From: Eutrigla gurnardus
Taxonomy: Eukaryota; Chordata; Actinopteri; Perciformes; Triglidae
DNA: 64,000 nt
Assembly: GCA_963514095.1 (NCBI GenBank)
Contig: OY741268.1
Span: forward strand, 4,796,001-4,860,000
Reading direction: 5' to 3'
Every line of letters starts with the position of its first letter. The stretch's first letter is position 1. The notes beneath the pieces are model-generated. The model saw only the letters and a list, made by a program, of their open reading frames with translations, was not told the DNA's origin and did not search any database. The translations under genes and the position numbers were made by a program. This document shows, piece by piece, positions 44,862 through 56,380 of this stretch.

Positions 44862-46457
44862 CACTCAACAAAAATATAAACGCAACACTTTTGTTTTTGC
44901 TCCCATTTTTCATGAGATGGACTTAAAGATCTAAAATTCATTCCAGATACACAATATTACCATTTCTCTCAAACATTGTTCACAAATCTGTCTAAATGTG
45001 TGATAGTGAGCACTTCTGCTTTGCTGAGATAATCCATCCCACCTCACAGGTGTGCCACATCAAGATGCTGATCTGACATCATGATTAGTGCACAGGTGTA
45101 CCTTATACTGCCCACAATAAAAGGCCACCCTGAAATGTGCAGTTTTGTCTCACAGCAAAATGCCACAGATGCCACAAGCATTGAGGGAGCGTGCAATTGG
45201 CATGCTGACAGCAGGAATGTCACCAGATCTGTTGCTCGTGCATTGAATGTTCATTTCTCCACCATAAGCCGTCTCCAAAGGCGTTTCAGAGAATATGGCA
45301 GTACATCCAACCGGCCTCACAACCGCAGACCACGTGTAACCACACCAGCCCAGGACCTCCACATCCAGCAGGTTCACCTCCAAGATCGTCTGAGACCAGC
45401 CACTCAGACAGCTGCTGAAACAATTGGTTTGCATAACCCCCCCAAGAAAACTCAACTGCATGCTCGTCGTCCTCATCGGGGTCTTGACCTGACTCCAGCT
45501 CGTCGCCTTAACAGACTTGAGTGGGCAAATGCTCACATTCGATGGCGTCTGGCACGTTGGAGAGGTGTTCTCTTCACGGATGAATCTCGGTTTACATTGT
45601 TCAGGGCAGATGGCAGACAGCATGTGTGGCGTCGTGTGGGTGAGCGCTTTGCTGATGTCAATGTTGTGGATCGAGTGGCCCATGGTGGTGGTGGGGTTAT
45701 GGTATGGGCAGGCATCTGTTATGGACGAAGAACACAGGTGCATTTTATTGATGGCATTTTGAATGCACAGAGATACCGTGATGAGATCCTGAGGCCCATT
45801 GTTGTGCCATACATCCATGAACATCACCTCATGTTTCAGCAAGATAATGCACGGCCCCATGTTGCAAGGATCTGTACACAATTCTTGGAAGCTGAAAATG
45901 TCCCAGTTCTTGCATGGCCAGCATACTCACCGGACATGTCACCCATTGAGCATGTTTGGGATGTGCTTGACCGGCGTATACGACAGCGTGTACCAGTTCC
46001 CACTAATATCCAGCAACTTCGCACATTGAAGAGGAGTGGACCAACATTCCACAGGCCACAATTGACAATCTGATAAACTCTATGCGAAGAAGATGTGTTG
46101 CACTGCATGAGGCAAATGGTGGTCACACCAGATACTGACTGGTTCTGAGTCCCCAGACCCCCAATAAAGCAAAAAAATACACATTTCAGGGTGGCCTTTT
46201 ATTGTGGACAGTCTAAGGCACACCTGTGCACTAATCATGATGTCAGATCAGCATCTTGATGTGGCACACCTGTGAGGTGGGATGGATTATCTCAGCAAAG
46301 CAGAAGTGCTCACTATCACACATTTAGACAGATTTGTGAACAATGTTTGAGAGAAATGGTAATATTGTGTATCTGGAATGAATTTTAGATCTTTAAGTCC
46401 ATCTCATGAAAAATGGGAGCAAAAACAAAAGTGTTGCGTTTATATTTTTGTTGAGTG
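44862..46457 (+). mobile_element. Full-length Tc1-like transposon (1,596 bp)
   Basis: TA duplications (44860-44861, 46458-46459) bound the unit. Ends start CACTCAACAAAAATATAAAC. The inverted ends extend at least 270 bp and are nearly identical, an unusually long type of inverted repeat for the superfamily. The central transposase gene is plus-strand and damaged. Confidence 0.96.
45160..46138 (+). pseudogene. Tc1 transposase (DD34E), frameshifted
   Basis: The natural start is the ATG at 45160 (MPQMPQALRERAIGMLTAGM). A one-base loss near 45218 moves the frame, so the rest is read from an overlapping frame: SVARALNVHFSTISRLQRRF, LFTDESRFTLF (first Asp), FQQDNARPHVARI (second Asp) and SPDMSPIEHVWD (Glu after 34 residues). 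An internal deletion removes part of the linker near 45440, and a second frameshift lies near 46027 before the normal end GGHTRY at 46138. It cannot make a full enzyme. Confidence 0.93.
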
Positions 46458-46459
46458 TA

Positions 46460-47205
46460 ATAGCTAACTTTGTCAACATTTCAATAACAGCCACTCTGCC
46501 GTTTGTTTGCTCCTTCACTCGTCCAAATATACTCACTTCCTGTCTTTGGCACAAGTACCCCCTGCTTTGAGGGCACGATTGGAAATGTGTCATGTACAGT
46601 TGTCATCATGTGATCATCGTTGGTAGAAGTTGATATTTGAGAACACAATGTGGATTATCTTCAACAGCACACATTTGAAAGAAAAGATTAATAGAAATAG
46701 TTTCCGTCTCCACCTGCTCCTTTATAAAGTGCCCTGACATAACTTCTGTTATGATTCAGCACCACCAGCTGTGGGATATTGTTAGAAACCAAACTGCTGG
46801 TAAAAATAATTTGGATGAAAATGTCTTGTGTATGTTATTTAAAGGAGATGGTAAGTGGTAAAGAACAGCTTTAAGGATCTTAAGCATCTTTGTGAGAGGA
46901 TTACAAACATGAAAGCAGCAGGACAATGTGATTAAATTGGGCAGAGCAAATATAGTTACCCAAATTGACAGCACAGATAATAAATTGTAGTTGTGCATCT
47001 CCGCAAAGGAGTAATTGTCCCTCCATGTTTATACCTTAAAGTGTCGCCGATACACTCTATTCTTAATTCAGGGGTGCATTATTGAGCAGTATCTAAAATG
47101 AGAAGTGTGCTGACGTTAACTGAATGTTCTGAACATTTCACACAAGAAAAGAAAGGATAGACAGAGAGTTACAACTGGAACCAAATCAGAACCACATGAT
47201 ACTCA
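46460..47205. other. Intergenic sequence downstream of slc7a11
   Basis: No supported gene or element. Confidence 0.45.
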
Positions 47206-47211
47206 TTGTAT

Positions 47212-47224
47212 TTTATTTTTTATT
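47212..47224 (-). terminator. Candidate poly(A) signals of slc7a11
   Basis: Two AATAAA motifs on the minus strand, about 365 bases past the stop codon. They would give a 3' UTR of roughly 390 bases. Confidence 0.5.
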
Positions 47225-47586
47225 GGAAACAACAAAGGTTGAACTCAACTACATAAATAACACATTTGAGTGCGTGTGCTTTGACTTTACTTCAACCTTT
47301 CTACAAAGAATCAGACATGAATACAATCCTATTAGACCAGAAGTGCAGCCTCTGTTGTAGAGACTGTTACTGTTACATAAATAATCACAATGCTCACAAA
47401 CACAATGACAGGCGGATACAAAATCATTTCAAGAGAGAGACAATAAAACAATATGAACTCACATTCAATCTTTGTTCTCAATGAGTTTTGGAGTGTACAA
47501 CAGCAGGTTTACTCTCTGAGTTAGAGTTCACTCGGTATTGGTGTTTGTGTGATTTGAAGGGGCCAAGGAGGTGATGCTGAGAGCTG
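47225..47586 (-). other. Probable 3' UTR of slc7a11
   Basis: Non-coding stretch between the stop codon and the first poly(A) signals. Its end is inferred from the AATAAA motifs only; longer forms are possible. Confidence 0.45.
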
Positions 47587-47642
47587 TTATTGATCAGCGG
47601 GGACAACGAGCAGGAGGATCTGCAAGGTTCTGTTGAAGGAGT
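47587..47642 (-). CDS. slc7a11: slc7a11 terminal coding exon
   Basis: After the acceptor TGTCCTCAG the exon reads (D)SFNRTLQILLLVVPADQ and a TAA at 47589-47587. The Asp codon is split G/AC with the preceding exon, so phase is right. It aligns with the cytoplasmic C-terminus of xCT, where an RTLQI-L-VVP core is conserved. The exon is only 56 coding bases and lies 3.5 kb from the previous one, easy to miss in automatic annotation. Confidence 0.85.
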
Positions 47643-48555
47643 CTGAGGACACAGAGAAGACACAAGGAAACCATATAATGCCACATAATAAAATTATTTC
47701 TGTGAAACCCTTCCTGTTAAGCATATCTTAAAAATGCTGTTTTTAAAAGTAAACATCAGGAAGCTGTAAAGAATAAAACATTTTTCCAGTTATATTGAAA
47801 AGTGTACAGTAGCTGATCTCCTCTAAACTTCCAGCCAAAAATATAATTTTGATAAATATTATTTAATGCTTTTTCATAGGGTCCTGATTGTTCTGCCACC
47901 GATGTTCAAGTATCAGCCAATGTTCAGTAAAATGTGAGAAGAGGAGATCTCATGTCAAGTTTTTTTTTGTTTTTGCTTTGTATTCCAGCAATATATTTGG
48001 TAGGGCTGAGTGTCAAACGATTCAAAACCTGTGGGACCAGAAAGATAAATGACAGAAGGCGTTTATGCACCAGGAACGACGCAAAGATATCACTTTTCAT
48101 CAGACAGAGTACAAGTACTTACATGTCAGTACTTTATGAAACCGAGCACCAATATGAGTATTTACAGTTTTTCACAATTGTTAACACACAAAAAGTGCAA
48201 ATTCTGCACATTTGCACAACCTTCACTTCATGTCCTAATCGCTGGACCCAATTTGACACAACTTCACACTCCCTTATGTGCATTAGACTCTGATGTTCCT
48301 TCTTTACACTCTGATGTCAGTTACACATCACCTTGTTGTCAAAACTCTACACACAATGTTCAGTTGATCTCAAAGCCTCAACCTGCAACACACAAACATT
48401 CAGGTCTGTTGAGCCGTTTGGAATCAGGACTGCAGCAGAAAAGTGTGTTGAGCCTCCGTTTAGTTTGGTGAACAATGGAGAACTGCCCTCTACTGGACTG
48501 CATGGGTATTACTCTCCTCCAATCACAAGCACATGGTGGCATCATGACTTTTTGT

Positions 48556-48750
48556 AAATATACATGCCACTGCCTGTGGCGTGTTATCTGTACGCAATTC
48601 GAGCTATCCGCGTGTATGTGTACATTTCGAGCGAAACGACCCATCACATCCGCGTGTTTGTCAGCGCCCTCTAGCGAAACGACCCATCACATGAACGCAA
48701 AAAGGCGATTGTGCGTAGTGATAACACGCCATAGTGGCATACGAGTTGGC
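48556..48750. mobile_element. Small MITE with TGCCACT...GGCGTGTTATC ends
   Basis: TGCCACT and GGCGTGTTATC at the left are inverted as GATAACACGCC and AGTGGCA at the right. Inside, GCGAAACGACCCATCACA occurs twice as a direct repeat (48632 and 48674). Exact ends and target duplication are unclear. Confidence 0.6.
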
Positions 48751-49189
48751 GTGTCATATATACGCTACTTCTTGAGATCAGTCTGACAAGCATGCATTTG
48801 CCCACAGAAAAGTGTAGCTGGGGCTCAAGATGGCCAACAAGTTCTGCCTCCACATTGCAGGTCCTCAGTTATCACACAGATCTGTTGATAGCATGTGTGG
48901 ATCAAATGTTGCTCACTTGCAATCTGGTGTTTCTGAAAGCACGGTCCAAACAAGCGTTTGTTCAAGCTGTCATTGATGCTCAAAGCCAGCGTCAGATCAT
49001 TACAACATAAAGTTGAAATCAATCAGATAACCCTCTGTTCTCACAACATCGGCATGCTCTGCAAATGTTGCTCTATTATTATGACTTTGAAACCTGCTAG
49101 GTTCAAAATGGGGGATCCATACACTTGGCTGCATTTATTTTACTTTAAAAAAATCCTCCCACCTGTCATGTCTGCTCAAGCCTTGTTAT

Positions 49190-49268
49190 TTGATTATATT
49201 GGTTCATTGTGCCCCCCGCAACCCTGAATACAGGATAAGCGGTAGAAAATGGATGGATGGATGGATGG
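49190..49268 (+). mobile_element. RTE-type LINE 3' end
   Basis: Ends in CAGGATAAGCGGTAGAAAAT followed by three to four GGAT units, the plus-strand counterpart of the fragment at 5446-5553. Confidence 0.65.
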
Positions 49269-49621
49269 TTTATTGTGTTCTCGTGTACATTTCCTGTTTT
49301 ATTTTGTTATTTCCTGTTCCCTACTAGAAGACCTACCTCTTGTTCCCGGTGTCTGTTTGTGAACTGTATTATGATTATCATCACTACTACGGGTGTATGA
49401 TATATTGCAAAATAGCAAAATGTTTTTCAGACAAATGGAACGACACTTATGATGGCGGCAGGGCAGAAACAGCGCCACATATAGGCCTGGAATATGTACT
49501 ACTGCGTTACTACAGCATGCTGAGTCATTACAATGGATTCATTAGGATGCAGATTTTCTTGACACGACACCAAGAAAAACCAAGGGCAAAGATGGCTTTG
49601 GTACGTGTGGACGAGGCCTAA

Positions 49622-50197
49622 AGCCCTGATTATGCTTCCGCGTAGTGATAACGCAACGGCAACGCAACGGCCACGCAGTTGCTTGGAGACCGTGATGGTT
49701 CTGCGTTGGGTTTACGTGTCGAAATGCAATTCAAAGCCACACCGGTAAAGGGCGCTATGGTTTTTGTAAAGACTGACCGACCGACCGAGACTCTTGGCGT
49801 ATATCATCGTAAGCTTCGTTATAGCGTATTTGTTTACTTTCCGGCTTTAAACGTCCACAATTTTTCAGAACTTGGTGTTTTATTTCTTTGTGCAAAAGCG
49901 AGAAGGTGCAAACAATAAAACGAGGTGAAAACAATAAAAGTAGCATTTTAAAAGTTTAAATGGCGGTGTTTATGAGTAGAAACCGGATAGCGGTCTCCAG
50001 CGGATGTAGTTAGCGGACCAATCACAGCCAAAGCCGCTGCGTTGGTGTTGCGTTGGCGTTGCGTCGCCTCGACGCGCGTCTAGGATTTTTGGGAGGTACA
50101 CGTCAGGCCCTTGCGTTGGACGTAAGGGGGTCCGCAAGGACGTAAGGGGTCCGCAAGCCCCCTTGCGTTGTGTCGACGCAGAAGCATAATTCAGCCT
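49622..50197. mobile_element. Harbinger-like MITE (576 bp)
   Basis: TAA flanks both ends (49619-49621, 50198-50200), a 3-bp TWA-type duplication typical of PIF/Harbinger. The inverted ends share TTATGCTTC and are rich in GCGTTG/CAACGC repeats. No transposase. Confidence 0.8.
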
Positions 50198-51144
50198 TAA
50201 GTCTGTGTCTTCCCCTCAGTTCGCTGCCAGATTCTCTTTGTTCCCCAAAGTTCCCAGCGTTGTTGCTTATCTGTAGTGTTCCCTCATTTTGACCTGATTT
50301 TGCCTGATGCCTTTCCCTGATGCCTTTGTTCGGTTTGCTCCACTGATTGCCTATCCATGTACCAACCTTAAATACTTTTTGCCAACTCTCTCCAGTCTGC
50401 ATGGTTGGGAAATCTGTACCAAAGAGTATTCATCTTCTACATTTTTTTCTGCACATTTAAATACATATCGTTTTCATGAAATACTTTACCATTGTTTGTC
50501 TCTGTAATTGAAGTCACAGGAGATAATGTTGCTTTCAATGGCTTGTTAGGTTTTACTGAATATTTTAGTGCAACGTACTGAAAGAATAAATAGGAATGGG
50601 AATAAATAGACAATTACAATGTTGATATAATGCATGATTTGTTAGAGGGTAGCTTACAGTATGAGCTTCAGGTGTTAGAAAGGGGTTTGATCTCTATGTC
50701 GCCATTTTTTAATAAAAAATAATATTCTAAATAAATATAACTTCTTACTAAAATATAGTGCAGTAACTTTTTGCATTGCACAATTTCAGCGTGACGCAGG
50801 AGACGTGAAAAAAATAAAGTGGTCAAAATCAGTGGAGTAGACATCAAGGTATCCTGACTTTTAGTCCCTGTTATGAATCAATCTTCACTTCAACACTGGT
50901 TCCTACCATTCCCATAATGCAACTAAGTAGCAACCATGCACTAGTTTTCTATCTATCAAGTATTCGCTGTCAACCACGGAAGACATTCTACAGCTGTATG
51001 GTTTACACCATGACGAGTAAATTAACTGCTGAAAATTAGAGGAATGTTCCTTTAACTCTGAGCTACATAATGATCCAAAAAATTATCGATTTATTGACAT
51101 CATATGTTCTACTGAATGTGACCATTGTATTGGCAATGACTTAC

Positions 51145-51322
51145 CTAAAGCCCTCTGAAACCACTTTGGTCTGTGAGTGAAGTAAATGAAGATATAGTAG
51201 GCGGGGATGCCAGTGAGGGAAATGGCAAATCCAATCCCTGTGTTGATCGGGTCCGAGTACAGAGACAGAAAGACCATGAAGAAACATGTGAGGCAGAAGA
51301 CCACTGGGATGAAGAGCGGGAC
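51145..51322 (-). CDS. slc7a11: slc7a11 exon (transmembrane segments 11-12 region)
   Basis: The exon lies between acceptor TGGTCCACAG and donor GTAAGT. It encodes VPLFIPVVFCLTCFFMVFLS, then LYSDPINTGIGFAISLTGIP and AYYIFIYFTHRPKWFQRAL. The blocks PLFIP, LYSDP, TGIGF and LTG-PAYY are shared with xCT more closely than with other SLC7 light chains. Two hydrophobic spans are visible, matching the last membrane helices. 178 bases, ending in phase 1. Confidence 0.93.
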
Positions 51323-51700
51323 CTGTGGACCAGTCAGAAGAGATGTCAGAAGCACAAAGACATGCATGTTCAACTATTTCACATGTTCCCTTTAAACTTA
51401 ACTCAAGATTGTCTCAGCAAGCTAAAACATAGCTGCCAAAAGTTACTGTGGAATGTACTGTATTTTGGTAGATATAGTGGCACAGATTCAGGTAGGACCA
51501 TACCAGTCAGGGTATTTATTACTTTCGTAGTTCTCAGCCTATCTGCCTTAAAGTGATGGTTCGGAGTAAAATGCATCCTAGGTAATTTGCACCATGACAT
51601 CCAGCCAAATACCCCCTCGGAAGCATTTTTAGCGATGGTCAGCATTGGTCAAGATAGGGCGATCAGCGGAATGGCTTAGTAATAGCGCGATGGTACATAG

Positions 51701-54700
51701 GCAAGGCAAGGCAAGGCAACTTTATTTGTATAGCACATTTCATACACAAGGCAGACTCAAAGTGCTTCACATCATAAGACAAAGTGAGAAGAAAAAGAAA
51801 AAAAAATTGAAGAATTAAAAAAAAAAAAAAAAAAAATTAAAAATGCATTACAGAAAGAAAAGAGAATAAGAACATATTTGCAATAATTAAAAACAGTGCA
51901 GACATTAAAAGATTTAGCAGAAAGCTATGGTGAACATAAAAGTTTTCAGTCTAGTTTTAAAAGTGGTCAGAGTTGGGGCAAGTCTAACATCTTCAGGAAG
52001 TTTATTCCAGCCATTTGTTGCATAGTGACTAAATGATGCTCTCCCGTGATTGTTGTTTACTCTGGGAATCACTAACAGATTGGTCTCAGAAGATCTTAGT
52101 GGTCTAGAAGTCTTATGTAGTGGGAGCATATCAGTGATATACTTCGGTCCTAGACCATGTAGTGATTTATATGTGAGCAGGAGGATTTTGAAATCAATCC
52201 TCTGACATACAGGGAGCCAATGTAAGGATTTAAGAATTGGTGTAATGTGCTCACTTTTTTTGGTCTTTGTAAGAACTCTAGCAGCAGCATTCTGAACAAG
52301 CTGTAGCTGCCTGACAGTTTTTTTCGGAAGACCTGCAAGGAGACCATTACAGTAGTCTAGCCTACTAGTAATAAAGGCATGTACAAGTTTTTCTAAGTCT
52401 TGAGCTGACATGAGCCCTCTAAGTCTTGCTACATTTTTTAGGTGATAGTAGGCTGATTTTGTTACTGATTTAACGTGACTGTCGAAATGTAAATCAGAAT
52501 CCATAATAACCCCAAGATTTCTGGCTTTGTTTGAGGTTTTCAGGGACAGAGAGTGAAGGTGTTGAATTACTTTGAACCTTTCTTTTTTAGCACCAAAAAC
52601 AATTATCTCAGTTTTATCCTCATTTAGTTGTAGGAAGTTTTGGCACATCCAGTCTTTGACTTGCTCAATGCACTGGCACAGAAGATCTATGGGGCGATAG
52701 TCGTTTGGTGATAGTGCTACATAGATTTGGGTGTCATCGGCATAGCAATGGTGGTCAATGTTATTATTTTGCATGATTTGTCCTAGTGGGAGCATGTAGA
52801 TGTTGAATAAAGTCGGCCCCAAGATTGAACCTTGGGGGACTCCACACGTTACATTGGTAGGTTCTGATACAAAGTCGCCAATGGAAACAAAATAGTTCCT
52901 ATCTTGTAGATATGACTTGAACCAGTTTAAGACTGTGCCTGAGAGCCCCACCCAGTTTTCCAACCTGTCCAGGAGTATTGAGTGGTCGACAGTGTCAAAT
53001 GCAGCATTGAGGTCTAATAGCATTGATATTGAAGTTTTGCCAGAGTCTGTGTTAAGACGGATGTCATTTACAACTTTAATAAGGGCCGTCTCGGTGCTAT
53101 GAAAAGGTCGAAATCCTGACTGGAAGTTGTTGTGGCAGCCAGTTGAAGCCAGGAAGTGATTAAGTTGTTGGAGGACAACTTTCTCAATTATTTTACTTAT
53201 GAAGGGTAGATTTGAAATTGGTCTGTAGTTGTTGATAATAGAGGCATCTAGGCTCCGCTTTTTTAGAAGAGGTTTAATGACTGCAGTTTTGAAGGCCTTT
53301 GGGAAATTGCCTGATTGAATGGAGTTATTAACTATTTGCAATACGTCTATTGATAGGCAGTCAAAAACATTCTTAAAAAAGTTGGTAGGTAAAGCATCAA
53401 GGCAGCAGGTGGATGATTTTAGATTTGTCACCGTTTCCACTAGAGTTTTAGAGTCTATGGCATTAAAGCTTGCCATCATTGCTGTGTTACTTTTGCCTGA
53501 ACAGGGTGGTGATCCAACTTTTTTGTTTGAGATATTGATGGCGCGTCTGATGCCTTCAATTTTATTAGTATAAAAGAATGCAAACTCATTGCATTTCTGT
53601 GTGGAGTGGAGTTTAGCTGGTATTTGTGTTGGGGGGTTGGTCAGTCTGTCAACAGTTGCAAATAGGGTTTTCGCCTTATTAGTGTTGTTGTTTATGATAT
53701 TGGAGAAGTATGTTTCTCTCGCACTTTTTAAGACTAAATTGTAGGCCCGGAGGCTCTCTTTATAGATGTCATGGTGAATATGAAGTTTAGTACTCCGCCA
53801 GATTCGTTCAGCCTTCCTGCACTCTCTTCTCTGGGCTGTCACAACAGCAGCTTTTCTCCAGGGTGCCTTTTGCTTACCAGAAATTGTTTTAACCGTAGCA
53901 GGTGCAATGACATCTATGACATTCAGAATTTTGGAATTAAAGATGTTTACAAGATCATCAGCATGACATGGGTTTAGAGGTGGTAACGAGGAGATGGCAT
54001 TTTTAAAGAGTACATTGGCATGTTCATTGATGTACCGCTTTTTGACCTTATTTGATTCTGTTTGTGTGTCAGGAATGAAAGAAATATTAAAGAAAACACA
54101 GAAGTGATCAGACAATGAAGGATCAGTCACAAAAACATCAGAAACATGGAGACCTTTTGTGATAATCAGGTCCAGGGTGTGTCCCTTACAATGAGTAGCC
54201 TCTTTCACATGTTGAGAAAGGTCAAATGTGTCTAGAATATTAAAAATTTCTTTTGCACCCTTGTCATTCAAATCATCAATATGAAAATTAAAGTCACCAG
54301 TTATAACTAGGCAGTCAAAATCAGTGGAGATGCTAGACAATAATTCAATAAAATCATCGAAAAAATTTGACGAATATTTAGGTGGCCTGTAAATAATTAA
54401 CAGGAGAACTCTGGGAGAGCATTTCAACACAGCACAAAGATATTCGAATGATGGAAAAACACCAAGTGACATCTGTTTCCCCTGAAATCTATTTTTAAAT
54501 ATAGCAGCAACCCCTCCACCTCTTTTCCCAGATCTACAAACATCAATAAAATTATAGTTGGGGGGTGCTGTCTCGATCAGAATGCTTGCACTGTTATTTT
54601 GTGCTAGCCATGTTTCAGTTAAAAACATAAAATCAAGTTTAGAAGTGGTAATAAAATCATTGACTAAAATGATTTGTTATTAAGAGACCTAACATTTAGC

Positions 54701-54715
54701 AGACCCATAGTGTAT
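51701..54715 (-). mobile_element. L2-clade LINE, nearly complete ORF2 and 3' end
   Basis: The 3' end (lower coordinates) carries CACTTTGAGTCTGCCTTGTG, CAAATAAAGTTG and a GCCTT tandem tail, as in fish L2/Maui-type elements. The body is the long minus-strand ORF. Its 5' end is cut near 54715, so ORF1 and the promoter are missing. It lies in the same orientation as slc7a11. A poly(A)-like A run at 51815-51836 is internal to the 3' UTR. Confidence 0.9.
51914..54628 (-). CDS. L2-type ORF2: endonuclease and reverse transcriptase
   Basis: A 904-codon frame without stops. The N-terminal apurinic-type endonuclease shows FLTETWL, TGDFNFHID and SLSDHFCVFF (catalytic SDH). RT follows, with NYRPISNLPFISKIIEK, SMLLDLNAAFDTVDH, CGVPQGSILGPTLFNIY and the catalytic CYADDTQIY near residue 610. 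The C-terminus has LHWLPVCQRIDFKILLLTYK and GWNKLPEDVR, typical of L2/CR1 elements. Upstream, 54712-54667 encodes GLLNVRSLNNKSF in another frame, so one base lost in a T run near 54665 cut off the first residues of the endonuclease. Confidence 0.93.
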   Translation of the reverse strand: MFLTETWLAQNNSASILIETAPPNYNFIDVCRSGKRGGGVAAIFKNRFQGKQMSLGVFPSFEYLCAVLKCSPRVLLLIIYRPPKYSSNFFDDFIELLSSISTDFDCLVITGDFNFHIDDLNDKGAKEIFNILDTFDLSQHVKEATHCKGHTLDLIITKGLHVSDVFVTDPSLSDHFCVFFNISFIPDTQTESNKVKKRYINEHANVLFKNAISSLPPLNPCHADDLVNIFNSKILNVIDVIAPATVKTISGKQKAPWRKAAVVTAQRRECRKAERIWRSTKLHIHHDIYKESLRAYNLVLKSARETYFSNIINNNTNKAKTLFATVDRLTNPPTQIPAKLHSTQKCNEFAFFYTNKIEGIRRAINISNKKVGSPPCSGKSNTAMMASFNAIDSKTLVETVTNLKSSTCCLDALPTNFFKNVFDCLSIDVLQIVNNSIQSGNFPKAFKTAVIKPLLKKRSLDASIINNYRPISNLPFISKIIEKVVLQQLNHFLASTGCHNNFQSGFRPFHSTETALIKVVNDIRLNTDSGKTSISMLLDLNAAFDTVDHSILLDRLENWVGLSGTVLNWFKSYLQDRNYFVSIGDFVSEPTNVTCGVPQGSILGPTLFNIYMLPLGQIMQNNNIDHHCYADDTQIYVALSPNDYRPIDLLCQCIEQVKDWMCQNFLQLNEDKTEIIVFGAKKERFKVIQHLHSLSLKTSNKARNLGVIMDSDLHFDSHVKSVTKSAYYHLKNVARLRGLMSAQDLEKLVHAFITSRLDYCNGLLAGLPKKTVRQLQLVQNAAARVLTKTKKSEHITPILKSLHWLPVCQRIDFKILLLTYKSLHGLGPKYITDMLPLHKTSRPLRSSETNLLVIPRVNNNHGRASFSHYATNGWNKLPEDVRLAPTLTTFKTRLKTFMFTIAFC

Positions 54716-55683
54716 ATCTCGTAAATTTCCCCACTAATAATGCATGGAATGTTACCAAACTTCTGCAGTAGTACACATAGGGTCTGTACTCACAAAACGA
54801 GGCATTTTAAAGTTTGTAAGTACATCAGGAGTTTATTTAAAAGAACACTTGCCTGATAGCTTCTACTGCTAAAGCTACCGCTGTTGCGTAGACGGCACTT
54901 CCATGTTTACCCAGCTTCTTCTTCTTCCTCGTTGGTGTTTAATGGCAGTCGGTGTTTACCCAGCTTCACGCGAGAGTATGAAAAAGTTTCGCTTAATTTT
55001 TTTTTTAGAAATGCTTCTATTATCAGGTTGACAAGTGTTGACATGATAAAACAAGCATTTATAAAAAATCAGCAAAACTTTTTCATACTCTGGCGTAGCA
55101 TAAAGCACCTTGAGGTCGAAAAGGCTAGAAAAGTGCTAAATGTACAGTAGGTCCAACTCAACCTTGTGAAAATCATTGCATTGTTTACTGTATTACTCTA
55201 ATAAAATCCAATAAAATGTGCGCATTGATGTAAAATCACGTCTGGGTCCAAGGCTAGAAGCAGGTTCTGGTTACACAAGTCTGCGGTGTAACTTTCAGCC
55301 AGTCGTTGACCTCCTTCATACTTTGGCTCCGCCCACTGAGCTGTCAGCCACAGCAGAACCGAGAGGGCCGTTGAGAGGAATGTTACTACGCCTGGAATTG
55401 TTTCTCACAAGAACTGAATTTAAAATTTGAGCAAGAAGGTGGATTTCAACGACGAGGTGAGTTCACAAACATTTTCAGGAACATTCTGTAACATTTATTG
55501 AATATGAACAAAACTATCCCACAATATCTAAAAAAATTATTTTGAAATTATTCAATTTTGGGAAACATGGTCAAGGTTTATGTAAGCTAGGTGGCCGATG
55601 TTGTCAATGGAAAATTACATTGAGTAACACTGGTAGCTCCCTTAAATACAGATACAGGTGTTTCCAGGTGTGGGAACCCTTAC

Positions 55684-55833
55684 CTTAAAGGGGCGGGGCA
55701 GATCAGGTTTTGTATATCGGAGATAGATTAAACCCAGCACCACCACACCGATGAACAGCCACCGCAGGAAGCTCATGAAGTTCAACAGGCTGTAGATGTC
55801 TCCAACAAAGACCTGGAGTATGGTCATAGGGTA
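55684..55833 (-). CDS. slc7a11: slc7a11 exon (transmembrane segments 9-10 region)
   Basis: Acceptor GTATAG and donor GTAAGG flank exactly 50 codons: YPMTILQVFVGDIYSLLNFM, then SFLRWLFIGVVVLGLIYLRY and TKPDLPRPFK. The GD-xSLLNF-SF-RWLFIG block and the GLIYLRY-PD--RPFK block are diagnostic for xCT among SLC7 members. Phase 0 at both ends. Confidence 0.94.
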
Positions 55834-56042
55834 CTATACACACACACACACACACACAATGTTAATTGACATGCAATGTGCAACATTAGTATTGATGTTT
55901 CCTTAAATATTATAGTTGGAGGCAAATTGCTTTTTATTTGTTCAAGTATCGCTATTTCAATGGATCTATTACTGATATTTAATTTTGTCTGACATAAAGT
56001 TATTGGTTGCCATCATTATTGTTCCTATTGCAGTAAACTGAC

Positions 56043-56139
56043 CAGTATGAGCACAGCAGCCAGTGGAGTGTGTCTGTGGACGTGGATCATAGACAAAACC
56101 TCCGGGAGTTGTCCTTCACGTGATGCCACATAGAACATT
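56043..56139 (-). CDS. slc7a11: slc7a11 exon (loop after transmembrane segment 8)
   Basis: Between acceptor TTCACTAG and donor GTCAGT. It encodes (R)MFYVASREGQLPEVLSMIH and then VHRHTPLAAVLIL. FYVASREG-LPE-LSMIHV and HTPL are strongly conserved in light chains of heteromeric amino acid transporters and match xCT best. 97 bases, with Arg split AG/A. Confidence 0.94.
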
Positions 56140-56225
56140 CTAGTGAACACACACATACATATACCCAATTATTACACAATGTGAGATCATTGCATGTTTG
56201 AAAAGCCCACATTCATCAAACAACC

Positions 56226-56336
56226 TGTCACGGTTTTAAGTCTCTTCAGCGTTCCTCTGCTCCCTTTGTTTCCTCCGATGCGTTTCCAGCCCGCCCTCAT
56301 GTCTGCACACCTGTGTCTTGTTGTCTCATTAGTGTT

Positions 56337-56380
<44 letters not shown>

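Larger units (their letters stand above)
47643..51144 (-). other. Last intron of slc7a11
   Basis: Repeat-rich intron: a small MITE (48556-48750), an RTE-type LINE tail (49190-49268) and a Harbinger-like MITE (49622-50197). The stretch 50640-51140 shows nothing recognisable. Confidence 0.7.
51323..55683 (-). other. slc7a11 intron carrying an L2 LINE
   Basis: A 4.4-kb intron, of which about 3 kb is the L2 copy. At 55105-55150 a short SINE-like tail (AAAGCACCTTGAGG ... AAAGTGCTAAATGTA) occurs, and an inverted pair AGAGTATGAAAAAG/CTTTTTCATACTCT lies near 54973 and 55078. Confidence 0.75.

Noticed and set aside
45150..45881. 243-codon minus-strand frame over the Tc1 element
   Set aside because: It is the antisense shadow of the transposase gene; no domain or codon bias supports it.
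47478..47684. 68-codon minus-strand frame across the last slc7a11 exon
   Set aside because: It is in a different frame from the splice-defined C-terminus ending VVPADQ.
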